The translations under genes and the position numbers were made by a program. From Musa acuminata AAA Group (taxonomy: Eukaryota > Streptophyta > Magnoliopsida > Zingiberales > Musaceae): a stretch of DNA of 64,000 nt. Of this stretch, positions 35,672 through 48,338 are shown piece by piece. Under the pieces are notes generated by a model, which was not told the DNA's origin, did not search any database, and saw only the letters and a list, made by a program, of their open reading frames with translations. The stretch lies in NCBI RefSeq assembly GCF_036884655.1, contig NC_088342.1, positions 18,577,501-18,641,500 on the forward strand, read 5' to 3'. How positions within the stretch are numbered: the stretch's first letter is position 1; the number at the start of each line of letters is the position of its first letter.

Positions 35672-37358
35672 TGTTGAATCTCATATTTTGATAATGAAAC
35701 CAATTGATAAGTGTTTATGATTTGATCTATGTTTTTAGTTACGCGGGATGTTTCAATCAGGATAAGACAATTAAAGTAGGAAGAATCATGTTGGGTCGGA
35801 GGAAAACATGTCAGATGATTGGACGTCGAGCCGGAGGATCGGTCGACGTATCGACAGAAGGCTTCGGGCCATGGATTCAGACATCGGGCCAAGAAGAGCG
35901 AATATTGAGTTAAGGATATTCAGACATCGGGCCATGGATTGCAGAGTCAACTGATCGATTGGGCAATAGGTCGCAAGAGAGGACGATGCGCCGAAGAATC
36001 GGACGAAGCGTCGATGGACCAATGACATGCCGGACAACATGATTTATGCTTAGTAATAATTGTCTAGATCGAAGTGTGTTTTACATGTGCAGGATTAACT
36101 ATGATAGCAAGGCATGAAGCAAAATGAAGTCCCGGAGTCAAGGACGTGATTTCGTTGGGAGTTCGAGAGTTCGTTGGAAGTCCAGGCGTTCGTCGGAAGT
36201 TCTGTAGGAACCAGCTGAGAAGTCCAGGAGCTTGCCAGAAGAAACTCATCGGAACTCACCAAGAAGATTGTCGTGAAGTCCAAGAGCTTGCCGGAAGTCC
36301 ATTGGAACATTACCGAGAGATCGTCGGAAGTTCGTTAGAAGCTCGCCGGAAGAAACCAAGACCTAGGGACTTGTTTAGCTTAAGTATGCCTTAAATATCG
36401 TAGTTAGCACATAATTAGGATTGGATTTGGGCTAACCCAATTATGGGCCAGTTGGGCCCATGTAAGGACTATGTTGGGCCTAATGAAAGGCCCAAACAAT
36501 GACCTAAGAGATGGCACCATCATGGCATAATCTTCAAGATTGTGTCAAGCGATGGTACCGCCAGTTTGGGCGATGGTACCACCCCTGGATAGGTGCCAGA
36601 TGGTGCTTTCGCCAGTCTGGGTGGTGGTACCCCCTAGTGGCTTAGTGCCAGGCGGTGGTACTACCCAATGTAGTGTTAGTATCAGACTAACATTGGCGGT
36701 GGTACCGCCCAACACAGGCGATGGTACCACCCGAACCCAGGAAACCCGGGATGAGATATTTTTAGGCTCTAAGTTTAAATCAACTTGAGGCCTATAAATA
36801 CCCCTCTCATCCCTAGTTAAAATACATAAGCACAAAGAGCTTAAAAGTAGAAAAACGCTGTTGTAATCACTTGAGAGATCCTCTCCTCTAGTCTAAGTTT
36901 AGAATTCTGTTTAGGAGGAGTGAGTGCTTGTAAAGGTTGTCTCCTAAACCTATGAAAAGGAGAAGAGGGGTGTAAGAAGGAGATTGATCTTCGCCTATTA
37001 AAGGAAGATCGATAGTGGATGCCGGTGGCATCGACGAAAGAGGAATCGGTGGAGTGGATGTAGGTCACGACGATCGAACCACTATAAAATCGACATCTTC
37101 TTCTCTGGTTTACATTTCTATATTTGAGCAATTTACTTTATTGCAAACCTCCTAATTTGCTTTACATCCACTATGTTCTTCTATATGCTTTCAAGCTATC
37201 TTTATGAAAACACTTTCAAGTTAACCTCTCTCCGAAACAGTTTTCGTCGGAAATATATTTTATCATATGAAGGTTATTCGAACCGACGTAGTTTTTACCG
37301 TTGCACTAATTCACCACTGCCACCCCCCTCCCTCTTAGTGCCGACTCTGTTCCTAACA
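35672..37358 (+). repeat. 3' LTR of F1
   Basis: 1687 bp, from TGTTGAATCTCAT to TTCCTAACA, matching 20568-22274. TATAAATA is at 36793-36800. The array at 36540-36735 has many decayed units. Confidence 0.9.
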
Positions 37359-37931
37359 TAGATTTCCTGGGAGGCTGAGCCTCGAACGATTCCACCGCCC
37401 ACCTTGGGCAGTGCCACCACTTGGCATGGTTCCAAGTGGTCGAGTGGGCCATCCATCCAGCCCAACTCAACCCTAAATTAGGCCCAATGGGCCTCTAATT
37501 GAGTTGGCCTAATTCCAACTCAATTATAACTTAAAACTACTTTGATCAAGATAATTATTACAAAGCATTAATCACATGTTATCCGGTATGTCATTAGTTT
37601 ATAGACGCTTCATCCAATCGTTTGGTGCATCATCCTCTTTTGTGGCCTTTTGCTCAATCGGTATGTTGACCTCTGCAACTTTGATCTCCTTGGCGCAATA
37701 TCCGCTCTTCGAGGCCCGATGTCTAAACTCATGATATGAAGCCTTCTACCAACACGTCGACCGATCCTCTAGCTTGACGTCTAATCTTCTAACATGTTCC
37801 ACTCCAACCCAACATTAATTCTTCCTGCTTTAATTATCTCTTCATGATCGAAGCTAGTCTTGTGTTACTCAAAATGCAGATTAGATCATAAACTCTATCA
37901 ATTGGTTTCATTATCAAAATCTGATATTCAA
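37359..37931 (-). repeat. Reverse Sirevirus LTR, second piece
   Basis: Probable continuation of 19614-20567. It ends with the reverse complement of TGTTGAATATCAGATTTTG (right end about 37931) and includes array units with core GCC. The assignment to one LTR rests on order and orientation, not on a matching target duplication. Confidence 0.65.
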
Positions 37932-39368
37932 TAAAGTGAATGTTCTTCATTGTCTATACATTCCTCTTGGTTCAAACCTTTGGCTACTAATATAGCCTTA
38001 GATAATTTATAAATATGATTTTAGAAAAGATCATTTTTAAATTTGAGTGGTTACTCAACACAAACTTCTTAAAAAATAAAATGATTAAGAAAAGTACTTT
38101 TGACATCTATTTGAAATAATTTAATTTTTTAAAAATATACATAGTCAAGGAGTATCCTTATGGTTTCAAGTCTAGCCATAAGAGTGAAGGTTTCTACGTA
38201 GTCGATACCTTCTTCTTAGTTCAAACATTTGGCTACTAATCTAGTCTTGTTTTGAACAATGATACCTTGTTCATCTTGCTTATTCCTAAAAACTCATTTA
38301 GTTTTAATTACAAGACGATCACTAGGTCTAGGAACAAGTGTCCAATTGATTTAGTTCTTTTTGTATTGTTGAGAACCATGAGTCATCCTTAAGAGCATTA
38401 TCACTACATTTAGGCTCAATTTGAAATAAAAAAAGTAGTATTTACATAAATATATTTTTAATGAAGAATGAGTTTGAACATCTTTTAATGTATCTCCAAT
38501 AATTAGTTTCTTAGGATGTGCATCTATATACTTTCATTCCTTGGATAAGGTTTTATGAAAGTATATATTTAAGTTGCTTTGGGGAGAAGAATCCTCATTT
38601 ATATTTAATTTATTAAATTTAAAATTATCATCAAAATTATCATTCTTAATTATGAGAGATTCATAAAAAATAATATGAATAGATTCTTTAATAATGAAGG
38701 ATCTTTTATTGAATACTTGATAAGCCTAAGGGATATATGAAAATCTAAGAAAAATATCATTATCAGATTTTGCATCAAATTTTTTTAAGGTATCCTTGTC
38801 ATTTAAAATAAAAACTTTATAACCAAAAATTTTGAAATACAAGATATTAGATATTTTATTTTTTCATAATTCATAAGGAGTTTTAGATATATGAGATCTT
38901 ATAAGAACCATGTTCATGACATAGAATTTTTATATTAATGTTCTCAGCCTAAAAGTATTTAGGTAAGTTGTGTTCATTGAACATAGTCCTTATCATCCAT
39001 TGTAAGCTTTTATTCATTTTTATTTTGAACTAGTTAATAAAATTTGATACAATATTTGAAACAATCATTTTTATATGTTAAGAAGAATATCCAAGTATAT
39101 CTACTATAGTCATTAATAATCATAAAATCATATTTGCTACCTCCTCGACTTGTGATATTTATAGCTCTAAATAGATCCATGTGAATTAATTAAGAGTCTA
39201 GAGGTATTTTGGGGTTTAAAGCTACTCCTTGTATGTTTTCCTAGTTAGCATGCATTATAAATTTTATTTTTAATAAATTTAATTTTAGATATTCCTTATA
39301 TAAGTTCTTTAGTTTCAATTTGTAAAGTTAATTTTACACTAGCATGCTTTAATCTCTTATGTTAAAGT
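37932..39368 (-). pseudogene. R0: old reverse Sirevirus pol, 3' half
   Basis: Read on the minus strand from 39368: HKRLKHASVKL (GAG-pre-integrase), a DAC-LGK-like finger end, integrase core and linker, then reverse-transcriptase N-terminal wording near 38330-38100 ([14 protein letters not shown]). There are many stops and frameshifts. The sequence joins in frame context to 62068-62269 across F2, so both are halves of one element. A short second copy of the RT N-terminal region near 37960-38000 shows further rearrangement. Older than F1b and R1 judging by decay. Confidence 0.8.
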
Positions 39369-40623
39369 TGTTGAATCTTGGATTTTGACGATGAAACCAA
39401 TTGATAGTGTTTATCTTATCTGGGGTTTGAGTGACGCAGGAAGCTTCGATCAGGGAGAGACAATTAAAAGTAGGAAGAATCATATTGGGCCGGAGTGAAA
39501 CATGTCAAAAGATTAGACGTCGGGTCGGAGGATCGGTCAACTTGTCAACAGAATGCTCATGCCATGAATTCGGGCATCGGGTCAAAGGACCGGATATTGT
39601 GCCAAGGAGATCGAAAGTTGTGAGAGTTAACATACCGATTGGATAATATGCTGAAGAAGAGGACGATGCGCCAAAGGATCGGACGAGCGTTAGATAAACT
39701 AATGACATGTCGGACAAAGAATTCATGCTTTGTAATCATTTATCTAACATCAAAGTAGTTTAGGGGGCTAATTGAGTTAGCTTTTGGTGTAATCTTTCTA
39801 ACTCAATTAGGGGCCAATTGAGCCTTAATTAGGACTAATTTGGGTTCATTGGGAGGCTCATTCAGTGATCCAAATGTTGGGTCAGGCGGTGGCATCGCCA
39901 GACCTGCCAATAGAACCGCTTGTGAGTTGAAAATTTCAAAAAACCCAATCTATGAGGCTGTCAGGCAGTGGTACCGCTCATTGATAGTATGTCAGGCGAT
40001 GGTACCACCTAGTGTTAGGCTGCAGGCGGTGGTATCACCCAGTGCAGGCGGTGGTACCGCCCGTACCCGGAAGACCTGTTAGTTTGAATTTTTTGCTCCA
40101 TTTTTGAAACCATTTGGGGCCTATAAATACCCCACTTAGGCACAAGAAAATAGCAAGAATTCTTAAGAAAAAATTGAGTTTTCTCCTTCTAGTGCTTAGA
40201 GTTAGTCCTAAGGGAGGTATGTGAGGTAATACTTGTAAAAGTGTGACTTCTAAGGGTTATCTCCTAAACCCGTGAAAAGGAGAAAGTGTTATAAGAAGGT
40301 GGTTGGTCTTCGCATATTGAAGGACGACCATTAGTGGATGACAGTAGCCTCGACGGAAGAGGAATCGGTGAGTGGATGTAGGTCACGACGACCGAACCAC
40401 TATAAAATTTGATTTGCATTTATGCTTTGCTATTTATATTTATTGCAAACTGCCATACTTCCTAATTACTTTAGCTGCACACTCTTACGAACATGTTTCA
40501 AGTTAACATTATTTCCGAAATCGATTTTTATCCCACCAAGTTTCTCAAACCAACGTGTTTTATCCGCTATACTAATTCACCCCACCCCACCCACCCCCCC
40601 TAGTGCTGACTCATTCATAAACA
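39369..40623 (+). repeat. 5' LTR of F2
   Basis: 1255 bp, from TGTTGAATCTTGG to CATAAACA. Array units of GGCGGTGGTACCGCC type lie at 39885-40070, and TATAAATA is at 40122-40129. It is followed by the primer site. Confidence 0.9.
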
Positions 40624-40625
40624 GT

Positions 40626-40637
40626 TGGTATCAGAGC
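40626..40637 (+). promoter_or_regulatory. Primer binding site of F2
   Basis: TGGTATCAGAGC, exact, two bases after the LTR. Confidence 0.9.
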
Positions 40638-40673
40638 CACGTTATTTCTCAATTGGTTTAACACCTAAGCAAA

Positions 40674-41610
40674 ATGACTCTTTTCGAATTTCAAGAGGGT
40701 TTTTCAATCTTTCGTCTTCCTATGTTCAATGGGATGGACTATACTTATTGGAAAACCCGAATGAGAGTTTTCTTGCTTTCTGTGGATTTAAACTTATGGA
40801 ATATCGTTGAAAACAGATTTCAAAAGTCTTCTACTATGATGAATGAATGGAATAATTTGGAGAAGAAATTTTGTTCTTTAAATTCTAGAGCTATGAATGC
40901 TCTATTTTGCGCCTTAGACAAAAATGAATTCAATTGAATTTCTATATGCAAAACGACTTTTGATATTTGGCACACTCTTGAAATCACACACGAAGGCACT
41001 AGTATAGTAAAAGATTCTAAGATAAATCTTTTGATGTATGATTTTGAACTTTTTCGAATAAAGCCAAGCGAGACTATTGGAGACATGTACATCTATTTTA
41101 TGAATATCGTAAATAGTCTAAAAGCACTTAGCAAATGTTTTTCAAATTTTGAACTTGTTAATAAAGTTTTACGATCTCTTTCTAAAAATTAGGACTCTAA
41201 AGTAACAGTCATTCAAGAGGCCAAGGATTTGAATACTTTTTCAATCGAAGAACTTATCGAGTCTTTGATGACCTACGAAATGACCAATGTGGCACATGAC
41301 GAACTTGAGACCAACCTTCCAAAGAACAGGAAGGATTTTGCACTTAGAACAAAAGAAGACCACTCGAGCGAAAGCTCAAGTGATGGTGACCTTGAACTTC
41401 TCACAATAAAGATTAAAAAGTTTTTAAAATAAGAATAAAAAATTAAAAGTAAACTTAAAAAGAACACAACTACTTGCTACGAATGCAAGAAAAAGAAAGC
41501 ACTTTGAGACGAAACGAGTACCTCCGAAGATGAGGAGCAAACCAATAAGGGCAAGGTAGCAAACTATGCTTTGATGGCTTTCGTTAACGAGGTAAACAAC
41601 TTAAACGAAA
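40674..41610 (+). pseudogene. gag of F2, half of zinc knuckle deleted
   Basis: Starts MTLFEFQEGFS, with TYWKTRMRVF and FDIWHTLEITHEG. Stops occur at 40935-40937, near 41190 and near 41430. The nucleocapsid region reads NTTTCYECKK and then passes straight into KKAL (about 41480-41506). The first CX2C pair survives but the His and last Cys are gone. This differs from the deletion in F1, which removed the whole motif. The remainder ends with an acidic EDEEQ region and VANYALMAF as in other Sirevirus gags. Confidence 0.85.
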
Positions 41611-42444
41611 CCCCTTTATTTTTTTTTTGAAATAACTTGATGCTTTTCTTGAGTTTTTTTTTAATTAGTTAAAAAAATTAATAAATAAATAAAAAAAAGG
41701 GGATCATGCTTTTCTTATGCTAGTAATTTTGAAAATGATAATGATAATTGCATGTTTTATGAAAATACAACAAAATGTTATATTTAAATCTAATGATTAA
41801 ATTCTATATATGTTTTTAAGAAGCAATAATGAATATCTTGATGATTTTCATATTCGATGATGATGCATGGCTTTTATATTGAAGGCTTGATGATTTTTGT
41901 CTTTGGTTTTCGGTTTTAAAATTGTGCATGTTTTAATTTGAAACTATAATGATGCATAAATATATTGAAAAAAGATTGATACTTTAACTTTGTCATGATT
42001 TGAAAATTGATGTAAAGGGAAAAAGAATTACAACATTGTATTCTTCCCTTCTTTTTGACAATGACAAAGGGGGAGAAAAATTGCTAGCTCAAGATGCAAA
42101 ATTTTTTTCAACTTTCATGTGTGAGAAACTTGCTAATTTTAACATCATAAAGAAAAGCAAACATAACATGCTAACTTTCACATCTAGCAAAATTTACAAG
42201 CTTGCAAAACTTAAAATTTATAAGCTTCCATGTTGTAAAATGATGTAAAATTTTGTTAGCTTATGTTTCGCAAAGGAAGCAAAAAATCACACTTCTCAAA
42301 AGAGAAGAAAGAACATGCTATCTTTAACATCACCAAAGATTGCTAGCTTGCCTATCTTAAGAAGCAAAAATGCAAACTTGCAAAATTTGCAATCTTGCAT
42401 ATCTTCAAAATTAATTATGATTTGGTGATTATGTATGTTTTAAG
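41611..42444 (+). other. AT-rich spacer of F2, first part
   Basis: Non-coding; homologous to the F1 spacer at about 34690-35230. Includes GACAAAGGGGGAGAA at 42063-42077. Confidence 0.75.
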
Positions 42445-42615
42445 TGATAGCAGATAAGATTTTCTCAACTATATGAGGATATCTCTCTACTCTGTTGAGG
42501 GAAATCCTCTAATCGGTTGAGGAAAATCCTTTCTCCCAATCTATATAAATAGGAGAGAGATAATTAAATATAATTAAGCTTCTTCAATAATTTATTTTCT
42601 ATCTCTTTTCTAACA
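42445..42615 (+). repeat. 5' LTR of the Ale-like element
   Basis: 171 bp, TGATAGCAG to TTCTAACA, with a TATATAAATA box near 42542-42551. Confidence 0.92.
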
Positions 42616-42628
42616 TGGTACCAGAGCC
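42616..42628 (+). promoter_or_regulatory. Primer binding site of the Ale-like element
   Basis: TGGTACCAGAGCC directly abuts the LTR; one base differs from the usual TGGTATCAGAGCC. Confidence 0.85.
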
Positions 42629-43646
42629 TTCTCCCTTGCGGATGTAGCTGAGCTCTACCGAAGCCTTCTACTGCTCCTCTGGGTGTCGGTGTGGAAGCCA
42701 GAAGGACTGGTATTGACTTCCTTCCTCCACTGCAGAAGACCGGTGATTCCTCTCCCATCGCCTCCTCCTCTTTCCTGTCCGGCTGGAAAGGGCAGCGCCG
42801 CTGCTTACCTCTCCTTCGATGCCTACGGGCTTCTTCTCCAGCCTCTCTGACTCCGTCACCCACTACCTCTTGGAGCACCACAGCTAGTTTGAACTTGCCG
42901 ATCACTTGGCCACCTCCCGCCCTCGCAAGAACCTCACCTACGCTATCGTAGTGGCTGTCGTCCGCGCAACTGCTCCCTGGCTAGCGACCTCTCCTCCTCG
43001 TTCTCGTATCTTACTCGAGCGAGAAGTACCGCTGCCGCCATCCTTGCTGCACGGCCATCACTACCTTCCTGCGGTAGCAAGAATGATTGCAGTTCTTGCA
43101 ACAGCAGCCGCTTCCATCTGCCATTGCATCTTGCTTCCTCTGCCACAGCAGCTTTCATTGCATCTGCTGCTGCTACCGCTTCCTGCATTGAGGCCGACGG
43201 AGCTTTAGCAGATTTTTCAAAAATTTCTCCTGCTGCAGCATCGCTGCAGATTTCTTTAACATCGCTGCAGCTTCCTCATCATTGCAGCAGCAGTTTTCAG
43301 CAGCTTCTACAGCCGTAGCCGTAGCAATCTGTAGTAGCTGTAGTAGCAGCAACGATCTGCAGCAGCTGCAGTCTTGTCTTCAACAGCAGTCTTCGCTGCC
43401 GCAGCAGTCTTCGCTGCAGCAACAATCTTCGCTGCTGCAACAATCTTCAGCAGCTGCAGCAACTTCTGCAGTCGCAGCCGCAGCAAGTGTCCGCAGTCGC
43501 AGCCATTGCCACTAGCGCAGCCACTGCCACTGCCGCAGCCATAGCAATCTGCTGTAGTAGCAGCAGCTACTCTTCTCACTCATTTCCTCCCCCACTTCCT
43601 CTATCTACCGTGAAGCACTGCTGTAAAAAAAAAAAGGAGGCTGGGA
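42629..43646 (+). other. GC-rich leader with CAG/CTG-type runs
   Basis: About 1 kb between the primer site and the gag-like start at 43647. From about 43120 to 43565 it is dominated by GCAGC/GCTGC-type triplets, so several frames on both strands stay open by composition alone (Gln-, Ser-, Ala- or Leu-rich). I do not regard these as proteins. Confidence 0.75.
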
Positions 43647-44660
43647 TGTCTTCGTTATCTTCTTCTGATATTCCAGTTTATATTTCTATAGGGACTCACA
43701 GTTCTTCTCCTATAGGGCTTATCTCCATCAATATAGCAACAATAATCCATTTCAAGTTATCAAAGGGTGGCAACTATGCGTCCTGGCGGGCTCAATTTTC
43801 TAATCTCTTATTTGGATACGACTTGATAGGTTACATTGATGGCTCCTTCAGTTGTCCATCAGCCATGCTCAACTTACTCAGAGAACCTAGTCTAGTACCT
43901 AATCTAGCTCACAAACTATGGCTGCGTCAAGATCGTCTCATCCTCTAAGCTATTCAAGACTCAGTTGCTAGATCCGTCGCTCCATTGATTTCTGCATGTG
44001 TGACTACTGCTGATGCGTGGTCTAAACTACAAACAATCTTGGCGAATCATTCGAGTACTCGCAAGCTCAGTCTTCTATCCAAGCTGATGGTGACCAAACA
44101 AAAGTACTATCACTGATTATCTACAAAATATCAAAGTTATCATCGATGATTTGACTTTGATAGGTCATTCCTTATATGATGAGGAGATCATCATCCATAC
44201 CCTAAATGGTTTTGGAGATGACTACAAGGAGTTGGCGATTGTAATTCAGGCACGTGACTCGCCAGTCTCCTTGAAGAACTCTATGACAAATTGACTAATA
44301 ATGAGATGTATTTAAAGCATGCAAATAAACTTCCTAGACCATCTATCACAGCTCAAGTTAGTTATAAGTCTAAGAGGAAGAACACTCGGTACCCTCTGAA
44401 CATCACCAAAGGTATTCTTGATCCTATGGGTCCCATGCAACACTCCCTTTATCCTCCTAACTTCTCGCAAAGTGGAAACTCTGATACTCGTCCACCTTGG
44501 CATCCTGCCCTTTCAAGCCAACAACGACGGATCGTCTGGCAACTGTGTGATAAAATCGGATACTCCACTAAAGTTTGTCAGTCTCGACCCCGCCCTTCCT
44601 GCTTCATCACACTAGGCTCAGACAAATCTCCTCACTACTCCGATGACTAGCCAGCCCAAT
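43647..44660 (+). pseudogene. gag of the Ale-like element (broken)
   Basis: Starts MSSLSSSDIP; the copia gag pattern includes FKLSKGGNYASWRAQFSNLL and PLISACVTTADAWSKLQ. Stops occur near 43948 and 44117, with frame changes after. The knuckle-like stretch near 44540-44580 reads LCDKIGYSTKVC, with the His replaced by Tyr. Confidence 0.82.
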
Positions 44661-47600
44661 TAGATTGTGAACTCTAGCTCCTCCCATCACATCACCTCTG
44701 ATATTCAAAATTTGTCTCTCCACAATCCCTATGGTAGCGATGAAGATATCATTATCGATAACGGTAATGGTCTTCCTATAACTCATACTAGTTCCACAAC
44801 GTATATTTCTGATACTACTACATTTACACTCGATGATGTTTTATGTGCCCCTAATATTAAACGCAACCTTATTTCTATTTCTTAGTTTTATAAAAATAAT
44901 AATTCTTTAATTGAATTCTTTCCTGATTTCTTTCTTGTTAAGGACTTGAGCACGGGGGCATCCTTGGTCCAGGGCCTGAATAGAGGAAACATTTACAAAT
45001 AGTCATCAACTCCACAAATAACCCAACCCACTGTTCATTCTTCCGTTGCGGCTCCAGTTAATATGTGGCATCGTCGTCTTAGTCATCCCTCGTCCCTTAT
45101 TCAGCACAAATTACTTTCTAGTTTTTCTCTTCTATTTCTAAATCGCATAGTTCTATAACGTATTGTGATGCACGTCTTAGTATTAAAAGTCATCGACAAC
45201 CATTTGGCCCATCTTCTATTTCCATCTCTAAACCATTTGAAATTATTTATACAGATGTTTGGGACCCTGCCCCAATCCTATCTTTTGATAAATTCATATT
45301 TTATGTCATTTTTATAGATCACTTCACAAAGTACATATGGTTATATCCTCTTCACCATAAATCTGACGTTTCGACCGTCTTTCCCACTTTTCGAAAGTTG
45401 ATCGAAAATCACTTTCAGTCTACCATCAAAACGGTTTATTCTGATGGTGGTAGTGAATATCAAGCCCTGGCATCCTATCTCTCAGCTTGTGGCATCCAAC
45501 ACCTCAAGTCTCCCCTACATACTCCTCAACTTGTTGGCTCCACCAAACGCAAACATCGGCATATAATAGAAACTGGGCTCACACTTCTCCATCAGGCTTC
45601 CATATCTTCAAACTTTTGGATGGCAGCCTTTCAAACTGTCGTCTATCTTATTAATAGAATGCCTACGCTAGTCTTACAATACCAATCCCCCTTTGACTCA
45701 CTATTTCATAAACCCCCAAACCTTTATAAACTCAGAGTATTTGGTTGTTTATGTTATCCATGATTGCGTCCCTATGTCTCTCAAAAGTTAACTTCACGAT
45801 CTAATCCTTGCGTTTTTATAGGTTACTCTCTTGAACATAATGCTTTCCGCTACTATAATCTCCACACTCACAAAATGTTTATATTACGTCACATTATTTT
45901 TGTTGAGCCTGTCTTTTCTTTTCACAATCATACCTCTCCTACCATGCAGACCACTTCATTAACCATTTCTCATTGGGGTATACCTCCGATCCAACCAAAC
46001 GAGCCTCCCATGATATCATTCATTTCCTCCTCTCATGATCCACACTATTCCACTCCTCTGGTTTAGCAATTGCCCATTCCTACTCCACTTCTCTCTTCTC
46101 CGACTATTGGGGTATTTAGTTCAGGATCATAATCGTTATCTTTACCTCCTTCTCGACCAAGTGACCCTGACGTACCTCCACTTGACCCGGCCTATGTCAA
46201 TGACTCTCAACCACTTCTTCCAACAACACAGCCTCACGGTCCCGTAGTCTTCAACCATCCTATGACAACACGGTTTAAGAGTGGTATTTTCAAACCGCAT
46301 CAAATCCTTGATTTTCATGCTATCGTGGATTCCTCATCCACCACCGTTGAACCCACCACCTTCACTCAAGCCCAAAAATCTCCGCATTGGTGTACCGCCA
46401 TGTGTGAGGAATATAATGCCCTCCTCCATAACTCAATATGGGATCTAGTGCCCTTTCATCATACACAAAACATCATCAGGTGTAAGTGGGTTTTGCGAGT
46501 TAAGTGGAACCCCGATGGCTTTATTGCCCGATATAAGGCACGCCTCATCGCCAAATGATTTCATCAAAGACCTGGAGTTGATTTCACTGAGATATTTAGT
46601 CCCGTTGTTAAGCCCACTACAATCAGACTTATCCTGAGTCTTGCCACCACTAAGGGCTGGCAATTACGCCAATTGGATGTTAATAATGCCTTTTTATAAG
46701 GGACTCTAACTGAAGATGATTTTATGCAACAACCTCCTGGTTTCATTCATCCTTAGTATCCAAGCATGTCTGCAAACTTCGAAAAGCTATTTATGGAGTT
46801 CGTTAGGCTCCAAGAGCTTGATACATTGAACTTGGCTCTTTTCTAACTTCAGTTAGCTTTCTCAACTCCAAATCTAATTCCTCGTTATTTTTGAGATAAT
46901 ACCATAGTGACACAATATATATTCTGGTCTATATGGATGACATCATTATCACATACAACAACCTCGTAGAAATCCAAGCATTCATCAAACAGTTGGCATA
47001 TTGATTCTCGCTCAAAGTTCTAGGACCCCTAAACTACTTTCTGGGTGTAGAGGCTACATTCACATCTTTCGATCTCTTTCTATCACAAAGAAAGTAGATT
47101 CAAGATTTATTATCCAAAACAAATATACAGGACATAAATGTGGTTACAACTCCTCTATCTGCTAGTGGCTCTTTCAAATTATCTGATGAAAGTCCTACTA
47201 CGGAACCCACTCAATACTGACAAGTCGTTGGTTCCCTATAGTACTTAGCTCTCACCCGTCCTGACATCTCATTTGCAGTTAATAAATTATCATAGTTTAT
47301 GCAGAAGCCGTCTACTATGCATTGGTCTGTGGTCAAACGAGTCCTACGATGTCTTAAGGGGACTCTCAATCATGGTGTCTTTCTTCGTAAATACTCTCCA
47401 CTTCAGCTTCATGCCTTTACCGATGCTGATTGAGCAAGCAACTTTGATAATCGAACATCCACATCGGGGTATATTATCTTTCTTGGTGCTAATCCAATCA
47501 ATTGGAGTTCTAAGAAGCAAAAAACAGTTGCATGGCCTACAATTGAAGCTGAATACCGTGTCATTGGCACTGCCACTACAGAACTCAATTGGGTCACAAA

Positions 47601-47885
47601 TCTGCTCAAAGAACTCAACATCAACTCTACTCCTACAATATATTATGACAATGTCAGAACTACCTATCTATACGCTAATTCGATATTCCACTCCCATATG
47701 AAATATATTGCAATCGACTTTTATTTTGTGCGAGATCAAGTTGTCCGCCGTCAACTACGAGTTTCTCATCTCCATTCGGCTGATCAGTTAGCCGACTCAC
47801 TCACAAAGCCTCTCGCTCGCCACCTTTTTGCATTATATCGATCCAAGATTGGCATCCTTGAAAGGAGCACCATCTTGCGGGGGCA
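44661..47885 (+). pseudogene. pol of the Ale-like element (broken)
   Basis: The protease region near 44667 reads NSSSSHHITSD, so the catalytic Asp of the usual DSGAS is replaced. The GAG-pre-integrase is near 45062 (MWHRRLSHPS). The integrase core is about 45240-45760 with YSDGGSEY. RT runs about 46380-47300, with KWVLRVKWNPDG and the active site VYMDDIIIT near 46930. RNase H lies about 47400-47880 and ends SLTKPLARHLF. Stops and frame changes are frequent. Inactive. Confidence 0.87.
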
Positions 47886-48056
47886 TGATAGCAGATAAGA
47901 TTTCCTCAACTATATGAGGATATCTCTCTACTCTGTTGAGGGAAATCCTCTAATCTATTGAGAGAAATCCTCCCTCCTAACCTATATAAATAGGAGAGGG
48001 ATATGTGAATACATTCAAGCTTCTTCAGTAATTTGTTTTCTATCTCTTTTCTAACA
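47886..48056 (+). repeat. 3' LTR of the Ale-like element
   Basis: 171 bp, same ends as 42445-42615. Confidence 0.92.
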
Positions 48057-48338
48057 GTAAGGTGACGAACAAATTTACTAGCTATATGTTATAAAACTTG
48101 TATGATGATAAAATTAGAGATAATGCAATGATTTGAACTTGTATGTCTAAATACTTGATAGTTGAACTTCTCCTTTTTGTTAATAACAAAGGGGGAGAAG
48201 TATGATATTATGCATAATTTTATCATGACATGTTGCTTGGATTTTTGAATCTAAGAGTTCTATCAATGTGGCATATTGATAGGATGAGTTAAAGTTAACT
48301 CCGTCATTAATTGGTTGTTATCATCAAAAAAGGGAGAT
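48057..48338 (+). other. AT-rich spacer of F2, second part
   Basis: Homologous to about 35225-35671 of F1. Contains AACAAAGGGGGAGAA (48185-48199) and the terminal tract AAAAAAGGGAGA before the 3' LTR. Confidence 0.78.

Larger units (their letters stand above)
20568..37358 (+). mobile_element. F1: pol-less Sirevirus-derived retrotransposon
   Basis: 5' LTR 20568-22274, degenerate primer site, gag remnant 22325-23230, AT-rich spacer, and 3' LTR 35672-37358. With the nested block (23700-34117) subtracted it is about 6.4 kb. No protease, integrase, RT or RNase H belonging to F1 was found in its own sequence (23231-23699 and 34118-35671), so it is a gag-only, non-autonomous derivative. Flanks CAAAC and TAGAT do not match as a target duplication. 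Confidence 0.85.
42445..48056 (+). mobile_element. Ale/Retrofit-like copia element inserted in F2
   Basis: Two 171-bp LTRs (42445-42615 and 47886-48056), differing at about 18 positions by eye, flank a primer site and a complete but decayed gag-pol. Flanks TTAAG (42440-42444) and GTAAG (48057-48061) agree at four of five positions, a likely target duplication. Small LTRs and gag wording (PLISACVTTADAW) fit the Ale/Retrofit lineage. Confidence 0.9.

Noticed and set aside
43307..43579. Ala/Gln/Leu-rich open frames on both strands in the Ale-like leader
   Set aside because: Open by triplet composition (CAG/CTG) and without any domain; explained by the repeat.
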